Assembly (NCBI GenBank): GCA_964347915.1
Contig: CAYGAM010000080.1
Location: forward strand, 1 to 9,908
From: CAYGAM01 sp964347915
GTDB taxonomy: Archaea; Thermoproteota; Nitrososphaeria; Nitrososphaerales; Nitrosopumilaceae
Reading direction: 5' to 3'
Length of the DNA: 9,908 nt
Part shown: positions 5,822 to 9,908 of the stretch, one piece after another
Position numbering within the stretch: the stretch's first letter is position 1
Layout of the letters: every line of letters starts with the position of its first letter
The notes under the pieces: model-generated
Seen by the model: the letters and a program-made list of their open reading frames with translations, nothing else
What the model was told of the DNA's origin: nothing
The model's database searches: none
Made by a program: the position numbers and the translations under genes

Positions 5822-6340
5822 ATGGAAGAAACGAATCGCACCATTGTGCTTGGCGCCATCAGAAACGGAAACAGAAACTTTAAGAACATACAAAAGGCTA
5901 CAGGCATATCACCGCAGGAACTGGACGGCATTCTGGATGAATTGGAAAGGCACGGAATGATCAGAGCTGAAGAAAAAAAAGGATGGCTTGGCAGAAAGAT
6001 CGAGATTTCAATTACAGAAAAAGGCGAAAGCGAACTGGACGGACAGATCATCGACATGCAGAACAAGTGGGGCAAAATGATCAGCGCATACAAGTCGGGT
6101 GACAAAAAGCGAATGAATCAGACCATGGACGACTATAGATCAATTCTTCCCATGATGATATTCTTTGGAATTATTGACATGATGATGTTCAGCATGATGT
6201 TTGGCATGATGGGCGCGTCAATGGGAGACTACCTTCCGGCAGATCAGATGCCGCAGGATGCAGGCGGCGATGCAGGTTCGGATGCGGACTCGGGCATGGA
6301 TGGCGACCCAGGCGGCTTTGACATAGACATTGGGTTTTAG
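5822..6340 (+). CDS. Winged-helix protein with a Met-rich hydrophobic segment
   Basis: 172 residues from ATG 5822, chosen from the TATA position. Residues 1-75 form a winged helix: helix 1 TIVLGAIRNG, helix 2 NFKNIQKATG, recognition helix SPQELDGILDELERHGM and a wing with KKGWLGRKIEISITEKGE. This resembles archaeal PadR/ArsR-like regulators, so DNA binding is likely. Residues 76-107 are a charged helix. Residues 108-137 are strongly hydrophobic and rich in Met (PMMIFFGIIDMMMFSMMFG), long enough for one membrane segment or a dimerisation helix. The tail (138-172) is acidic and Gly/Asp-rich. A membrane-attached transcription factor is possible, or a soluble one with a Met-rich packing helix. 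It is transcribed divergently from the acylphosphatase and converges with the acidic-protein gene. No target is known; the duplicated inverted promoter between the two genes is an obvious candidate. Confidence 0.75.
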   Translation: MEETNRTIVLGAIRNGNRNFKNIQKATGISPQELDGILDELERHGMIRAEEKKGWLGRKIEISITEKGESELDGQIIDMQNKWGKMISAYKSGDKKRMNQTMDDYRSILPMMIFFGIIDMMMFSMMFGMMGASMGDYLPADQMPQDAGGDAGSDADSGMDGDPGGFDIDIGF

Positions 6341-6360
6341 GACATCATAATTTTGCCTGA

Positions 6361-6420
6361 CGGCACGCTATTCGGTGATGCATGCCCTCTTGTACGTCCG
6401 AAATAGGGATGCGTGTGCCG
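6361..6420. repeat. Imperfect inverted repeat between convergent genes
   Basis: CGGCACGCTATTCGG (6361-6375) pairs with 6398-6420, whose reverse complement is CGGCACACGCATCCCTATTTCGG read in two parts: the ends match and the longer arm has about eight extra bases. It lies between two convergent stop codons (6340 and 6454), so a hairpin at both mRNA 3' ends is conceivable, although archaeal termination does not need one. Confidence 0.45.
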
Positions 6421-6453
6421 CTTTGGAGCAGCAGATGAGGCGGTACTGCCAGC

Positions 6454-7164
6454 CTAAAATACGATATAGTCCAACGCCAATGCGTCGCTGATCAGCGAAG
6501 TATGGCGGGATCCGATGACATATCCGTTCTTTATATCGGATACTGGAACCCAGCGGTTAGTCGACGTGTAATGCCGCTTTTCTGCAAGCTCTTTTTCGAC
6601 TGCGGCAATGTCAAGCTCGCCTTCTTCGATTTTGTCCGACTCTAGATGCTTGATGGTAATCAGTATCTTGTCAAGCTTTACGCGGTCTCCAAACTTCCAT
6701 CTTGACGGAGACGGCTCGTCCGATACCTCAAGCACCTTGATCTTCATCTCTTTTTTGCCGAATGCGTCATGGCTTACAAGAATGCGTTCGTCCACAAACA
6801 TTTCAAAGCTTGAGACGCCGCGCTTGTAGTCGTCTTCAATCTCAGACAGCGGCCGCAGGACAGACTCCGTTACTGGATCAAGCTTGCCTGGCTCTTCCAG
6901 ATCATCTGCCGGCAATTCCGTTTCGGCAACGAGATTGCTGTCAGAAGCAGAATTTTCAGGCTTGCCGGCGTCTGGCGCCTGGCTCTCCGTCTGCTGCTCG
7001 CTTCGATCAGGCTCAGCGTTTTCGAGTTTGCCGGCATCTGTATCCAGCTTTGTGTCCTGGGCGGCATCGCCGCCTTCGCTTGCAGACGAAGCTTTGTCGG
7101 ATGCGGAGCCTTTTCCGAACATGCGGGCAAACCGGCCAAATTTTTTAGAGTCAGGCAACAGCAT
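6454..7164 (-). CDS. Acidic protein of unknown function with a conserved-looking C-terminal domain
   Basis: 236 residues, family not recognised. Residues 1-20 are basic (SKKFGRFARMFGKG). Residues 20-100 are Asp/Glu/Ser/Ala-rich and probably disordered, with a near-repeat DAGKLENAEPD (43-53) and DAGKPENSASD (65-75). Residues 105-236 look folded: strands FEMFVDERILVS, MKIKVLEVS and DRVKLDKILITIKHL, a helix AAVEKELAEK, and a final block RWVPVSDIKNGYVIGS that loosely recalls PRC-barrel-like strands. No signal peptide or membrane segment is seen, so it is probably cytosolic. ATG 7164 was taken because a weak AT-rich box at 7188-7197 lies 28 nt upstream; ATG 7122 is possible. It is divergent from the methyltransferase gene and convergent with the winged-helix gene, so it seems to be transcribed alone. 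Confidence 0.7.
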   Translation of the reverse strand: MLLPDSKKFGRFARMFGKGSASDKASSASEGGDAAQDTKLDTDAGKLENAEPDRSEQQTESQAPDAGKPENSASDSNLVAETELPADDLEEPGKLDPVTESVLRPLSEIEDDYKRGVSSFEMFVDERILVSHDAFGKKEMKIKVLEVSDEPSPSRWKFGDRVKLDKILITIKHLESDKIEEGELDIAAVEKELAEKRHYTSTNRWVPVSDIKNGYVIGSRHTSLISDALALDYIVF

Positions 7165-7176
7165 ACATGCCAGCTT

Positions 7177-7207
7177 GCAACTAAAAAGGATTTAGAAATC
7201 TAGTTGC
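7177..7207. promoter_or_regulatory. Nested inverted repeat in the divergent promoter of the acidic-protein and methyltransferase genes
   Basis: GCAACTA (7177-7183) and TAGTTGC (7201-7207) are perfect inverted repeats, enclosing GATTT (7189-7193) and AAATC (7196-7200), also inverted. The inner pair overlaps the AT-rich box proposed for the gene on the reverse strand. A repressor bound here would block that promoter. Confidence 0.35.
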
Positions 7208-7331
7208 GCCGCATCCTGTGCGCCTGCTATTTGCATAATTTGATCCTCGCATGTGGCTGTCACGGCAGTGTGGGATACGGATAAAAGCATGAAGTGTTGG
7301 ACTGTTATTGGAGTAAAAGGGCGAGATCAAA

Positions 7332-8144
7332 TTGACAAAATCACGGCTTGAAAAAGCGCATGCAGGGAGGGATTTTGCAACGAAGCTGCAATACACACTA
7401 GTCAATGGAGATGCTACCAAAAAATCAACAATCCCAAAAAATTTCATTGACCTTACCGTAACATCGCCCCCCTACAATGTAGGCCTTGATTATGGCAGGA
7501 AAGGATGCAATGACGGCGCATCTTACGACAATTACATGAAATTCTCCAAAAGATGGATTGGCAATGTCTTGCATTGGACGCGTTCAACAGGCAGACTCTG
7601 CCTCAATGTCGGCCTTGACAAAAACAAGCAAGGAAAGAGGCCAGTATGCGCAGACCTGACAAAAACAGCACTTGATGCAGGATGGAAATACCACGGAACC
7701 ATAATCTGGAATGAGGGCAACATATCAAGAAGAACTGCATGGGGTTCGTGGATGTCAGCATCCGCGCCGCATGTAATCGCGCCGGTTGAAGTCATAATAG
7801 TACTCTACAAGGACGAATGGAAGCGTGACCGCAGAGGGACAAGCACCATCAAGAAGGAAGAATTCATCGAATGGACAAACGGTCTGTGGACATTTCCAGG
7901 TGCAAGGAAGAATGGGCACCCGGCGCCGTTTCCGGAAGATCTTCCGGAAAGATGCATTAAGCTGTTTTCGTATGTTGATGATGTCGTATTTGATCCGTTT
8001 GTGGGTTCTGGTACGACAATAATCTCGTCCATAAAAAATGGCCGCAGGTCGGTGGGGATAGAATTGTCCAATGAGTATTACAGTCTTGCAGAAAAACGAA
8101 TAAAGGAAGAGGTGTGCCAAACACGATTACTCAGCGCAGCATAA
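7332..8144 (+). CDS. Site-specific DNA methyltransferase (N4-cytosine or N6-adenine)
   Basis: 270 residues. The catalytic motif IV TSPPY is at 44-48, followed by the target-recognition part in the middle, and the AdoMet-binding motif I DPFVGSGTT at 221-229 with GIE (242-244) after it. Motif IV before motif I is the beta-group order. SPPY is commonest in N4-cytosine methyltransferases but also occurs in N6-adenine enzymes, so the modified base is uncertain. The protein would methylate a short DNA site from AdoMet and protect it from the nuclease encoded next. The start is taken as TTG 7332 because a TAA lies just upstream in frame and no early ATG exists; no clear TATA or ribosome binding site was found. 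Its last 31 nt overlap the next gene, implying co-transcription and translational coupling. Confidence 0.9.
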   Translation: MTKSRLEKAHAGRDFATKLQYTLVNGDATKKSTIPKNFIDLTVTSPPYNVGLDYGRKGCNDGASYDNYMKFSKRWIGNVLHWTRSTGRLCLNVGLDKNKQGKRPVCADLTKTALDAGWKYHGTIIWNEGNISRRTAWGSWMSASAPHVIAPVEVIIVLYKDEWKRDRRGTSTIKKEEFIEWTNGLWTFPGARKNGHPAPFPEDLPERCIKLFSYVDDVVFDPFVGSGTTIISSIKNGRRSVGIELSNEYYSLAEKRIKEEVCQTRLLSAA

Positions 8145-8707
8145 TCTTAGAATATTATCAGAACAATCCCAATCGCAGCATAAAGCACCCCGAAATCGTG
8201 GATTGGGCAGTAGCCGAATACAAGAAGCGCACAGGCAAAGTGTTTCGTGATCCGGACAGGCAGATAAGGAACCTGCATCAGCAAGGCATTCTTGTCAAGA
8301 TCAGCACAGGTGTTTACCGTTACAATCCGCAATCAATGAAAAAACTGGAGAATTTCACGCCAAGCCAGAAGGCAGAAATCTTGGAAAGAGATGAATGCAG
8401 ATGCGTTGTGTGCGGCAAGGGTGAAAGAGACGGCGTAAAGCTGCATATAGACCACATAAAGCCAAGAGACAAAGGTGGCGAGTCAATTGTGGAAAACGGA
8501 CAAGTACTGTGCGCCGCACACAACTTCAAAAAGAAGAACTATAACCAGACAGAAACCGCAAAAAGACTGTTTGTCAACCTGCTGGCACAGTCAAGAAAGG
8601 TCAACGATCATGCATTGTCCAGTTTCTGTATAGATATTTTACGCACATATGACAAGCATGGCATAAATGGACATATCAATTGGAACAGAATAAAAGACAC
8701 AGTTTGA
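8114..8707 (+). CDS. HNH endonuclease, probable restriction enzyme partner
   Basis: 197 residues from GTG 8114, preceded by GGAAGAGG. Residues 1-75 contain a helical winged-helix-like segment (NRSIKHPEIVDWAVAEYKK, then RQIRNLHQQGILVKISTGVYRY) that may read DNA. Residues 88-145 are an HNH/McrA module: C97-x2-C100, DH at 113-114, N128, and C133-x2-H136 followed by NFKKKN. The Cys pairs are zinc ligands and His114 is the expected general base. The C-terminal 50 residues are helical, function unknown. Overlap with the methyltransferase gene makes a type II restriction-modification pair the best reading; HNH restriction enzymes with N-terminal DNA-reading domains are known. The recognition site cannot be read from the sequence. 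A homing-type or methyl-directed nuclease is a less likely alternative. Confidence 0.85.
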   Translation: MPNTITQRSIILEYYQNNPNRSIKHPEIVDWAVAEYKKRTGKVFRDPDRQIRNLHQQGILVKISTGVYRYNPQSMKKLENFTPSQKAEILERDECRCVVCGKGERDGVKLHIDHIKPRDKGGESIVENGQVLCAAHNFKKKNYNQTETAKRLFVNLLAQSRKVNDHALSSFCIDILRTYDKHGINGHINWNRIKDTV

Positions 8708-9044
8708 CCTCAAGTTTGAAGCCTCGCAAGAACAGAGATTTTAGGCGGCTATGCCCAGCACAGATGGCAATGACATAAACTCAGCAGAACCAGAAATTCA
8801 GCAGGTACGCGGCGGCCCGTGCAGTGAATTGTAAGATGATGCGAGTGCGGCATTATGACGCGCTACAAAAGGCGTTCTCAAAGCCATAGCCGGTCGCTTT
8901 GCTGGAACGGCAGTCCAGGCGTGACATCCCGGCAGGAGGCTCCACACCGGCGCGCAGGCTCTGATGCTGGTTCTTGTAGCCGCACCGGTAAAAGATCACA
9001 AGCAACGCCGCATGCAGATACGGCGCAACTGCACTCTGCCAGCA
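8708..9044. other. Intergenic tract, no convincing gene
   Basis: This separates the HNH gene from the convergent nuclease gene. A 27-codon frame at 8751-8834 has no promoter or ribosome binding site and is not called. The longer + frame starting at 8855 overlaps the nuclease gene on the opposite strand and has no domain. No terminator-like T tract is obvious. Confidence 0.4.
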
Positions 9045-9659
9045 TTATGATTTTACGGCAAATGGCATCTTGCCGTCGTCAAGGTGCGTTCTGGTTCGCA
9101 CGCCGTTTTGAAGCAGATAGACTTCGCCGCGGTAATTGCATGAGCATTCAACAGGCATTTGGTCCTTTGGCCACACTTTGAAAAACTCCCGCATCTTTCG
9201 GTGCTCGTAGATTCCCGTCCCTATTCTTCGTTTTGCAAGAAACTTGAATGCCAGTACGACATTCTTTTTCCTATAGATGTCAAAGGTAGATATCCATTTC
9301 ATGCAGCGCTCGATCTGGTCCGCCGGAACGTAAAGCGAAAAGGATGCGCCCGACTTGGCCTCTATTACAAAGATGGACCGCCTGGCAGTGCTCACTGCAA
9401 GAACGTCCGGCAATGCAACGCTTGGCGAGCCCAGGCGAAACGCCTTCCATGTATCAGCGCTGTTGAATTTTTTTACTATGGCGTCTTCCCAATGATAGCC
9501 CCGCTGCCTTCGCGTTCTTGACGCTTTAAGCGCGCTTTGCCGCGATACCTCGTCCTGTTCTGATGCGCCGGCGCGCCCAGGCTTGCGCTGCGCATATCCG
9601 CGCTTTGCCTCTTTGTTTTGGGACTCTTGTTTGGGAATTATATCAAGTTTTAGCGCCAT
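9045..9659 (-). CDS. Hjc-like PD-(D/E)XK nuclease
   Basis: 204 residues. Residues 1-52 are basic and polar (KRGYAQRKPGRAGASEQDE), probably disordered. From residue 53 there is a compact PD-(D/E)XK core: E58 in RGYHWEDAIV, D85 in LPDVLAVS, E100-A-K102 in FVIEAKSG, then Q115 in PADQIER. This order matches archaeal Holliday junction resolvases of the Hjc type (early Glu, PD, E-x-K, later Gln), which cut four-way junctions symmetrically using Mg2+ during recombination. The C-terminal 65 residues, with two Cys (C172, C174), go beyond the usual core. Typical Hjc proteins have about 120-150 residues, so extensions are present at both ends. A different DNA-repair or restriction nuclease with the same fold is possible. 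A TATA-like box about 27-33 nt upstream suggests a near-leaderless transcript. Confidence 0.7.
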   Translation of the reverse strand: MALKLDIIPKQESQNKEAKRGYAQRKPGRAGASEQDEVSRQSALKASRTRRQRGYHWEDAIVKKFNSADTWKAFRLGSPSVALPDVLAVSTARRSIFVIEAKSGASFSLYVPADQIERCMKWISTFDIYRKKNVVLAFKFLAKRRIGTGIYEHRKMREFFKVWPKDQMPVECSCNYRGEVYLLQNGVRTRTHLDDGKMPFAVKS

Positions 9660-9685
9660 TTGGTACTATACCGTACACATCAATA

Positions 9686-9696
9686 CAATTTAAGTA
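9686..9696 (-). promoter_or_regulatory. TATA box of the Hjc-like gene
   Basis: The reverse strand reads TACTTAAATTG here, within an AT-rich stretch. With about 27 nt to the start of transcription the leader would be roughly 5 nt before the ATG at 9659. Confidence 0.5.
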
Positions 9697-9783
9697 TTTA
9701 GAGAAGGGGTTCTGCAAACTTATCGGGTGATGGAATCCTGCAGTTGTAGAAATTTCTTAAACTGCGTCAGTATGTTTGTTGTA

Positions 9784-9866
9784 CGCAGGGGGAGGGATTT
9801 GAACCCTCGTGCCATGAACCGACGCCCATTTCTAAGATGGGTGCATTACCACTCTGCCACCCCTGC
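9784..9866 (-). tRNA. tRNA-Leu (anticodon UAG)
   Basis: The reverse strand folds as a class II tRNA of 83 nt. The acceptor GCAGGGG pairs perfectly with CCCCTGC; the D arm is short (GCA/TGC) with a GG-containing loop; the anticodon stem CCCAT/ATGGG closes the loop CTTAGAA, giving UAG, which reads CUA (Leu). A 16-nt variable region can form a short stem, and the T stem GAGGG/CCCTC carries TTCAAAT. No CCA is encoded and no intron is seen. The base at position 73 is G rather than the A usual for archaeal tRNA-Leu, and the flanks extend the acceptor pairing by three further pairs. Confidence 0.9.
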
Positions 9867-9908
9867 GTAAAAAATAAGTATGGCTACACTAACAAATGTT
9901 TAGTTACC

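Noticed and set aside
6762..7195. Long + frames opposite the acidic-protein gene
   Set aside because: Shadows of the low-complexity Asp/Glu-rich region, with no domain or start signal.
8751..8834. 27-codon + frame after the HNH gene
   Set aside because: Short, no TATA box 26 nt upstream, no ribosome binding site, no recognisable feature.
8855..9521. Frames antisense to the Hjc-like nuclease gene
   Set aside because: They lie opposite a gene with clear PD-(D/E)XK motifs and have no supporting signal.

Overview
The window looks like a chromosomal segment of a Thaumarchaeon (Nitrososphaerota), possibly a Cenarchaeum- or Nitrosopumilus-like lineage. This is inferred from gene content and promoter style, since no marker gene is present. 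Several start codons have an AT-rich TATA-like box centred about 24-28 nt upstream, the spacing of leaderless archaeal transcripts. The protein types also fit: secreted WIK-repeat protein, LVIVD-like repeat protein, acylphosphatase with a coiled coil, winged helix with a hydrophobic segment, and Hjc-like nuclease.

Layout. 1-730 (-): N-terminal part of a secreted protein built of 52-residue repeats, running off the left edge. 731-870: very AT-rich promoter/terminator spacer. 871-987 (-): possible 38-residue protein. 1067-1909 (-): cobalamin-binding protein with the residue pattern of CarH-type B12 photoreceptors but a different N-terminal domain. 1949-2839 (-): secreted protein with two WIK repeats; a direct repeat sits just upstream of its TATA box. 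2840-3643: gene-poor, with remnants of duplicated sequence. 3644-4138 (+): DnaJ-like gene interrupted by an in-frame TAG in the J domain. 4139-5032: gene-poor, with more degenerate repeats. 5033-5560 (-) and 5822-6340 (+): divergent acylphosphatase/coiled-coil and winged-helix genes, whose intergenic region is an inverted duplication. 6454-7164 (-): acidic protein of unknown function. 7332-8707 (+): overlapping DNA methyltransferase and HNH nuclease genes, most simply a type II restriction-modification pair. 8708-9044: nothing convincing. 9045-9659 (-): Hjc-like PD-(D/E)XK nuclease. 9784-9866 (-): tRNA-Leu(UAG).

There is no single operon. The methyltransferase/HNH pair is the clearest functional unit. 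The most interesting items are the CarH-like cobalamin protein with an unusual N-terminal domain, the inverted duplicated divergent promoter with a decayed third copy near 2951, and the family of decayed repeats around the interrupted dnaJ-like gene. Together they suggest a region shaped by local duplication and decay. All similarities were judged by eye, without database searches.
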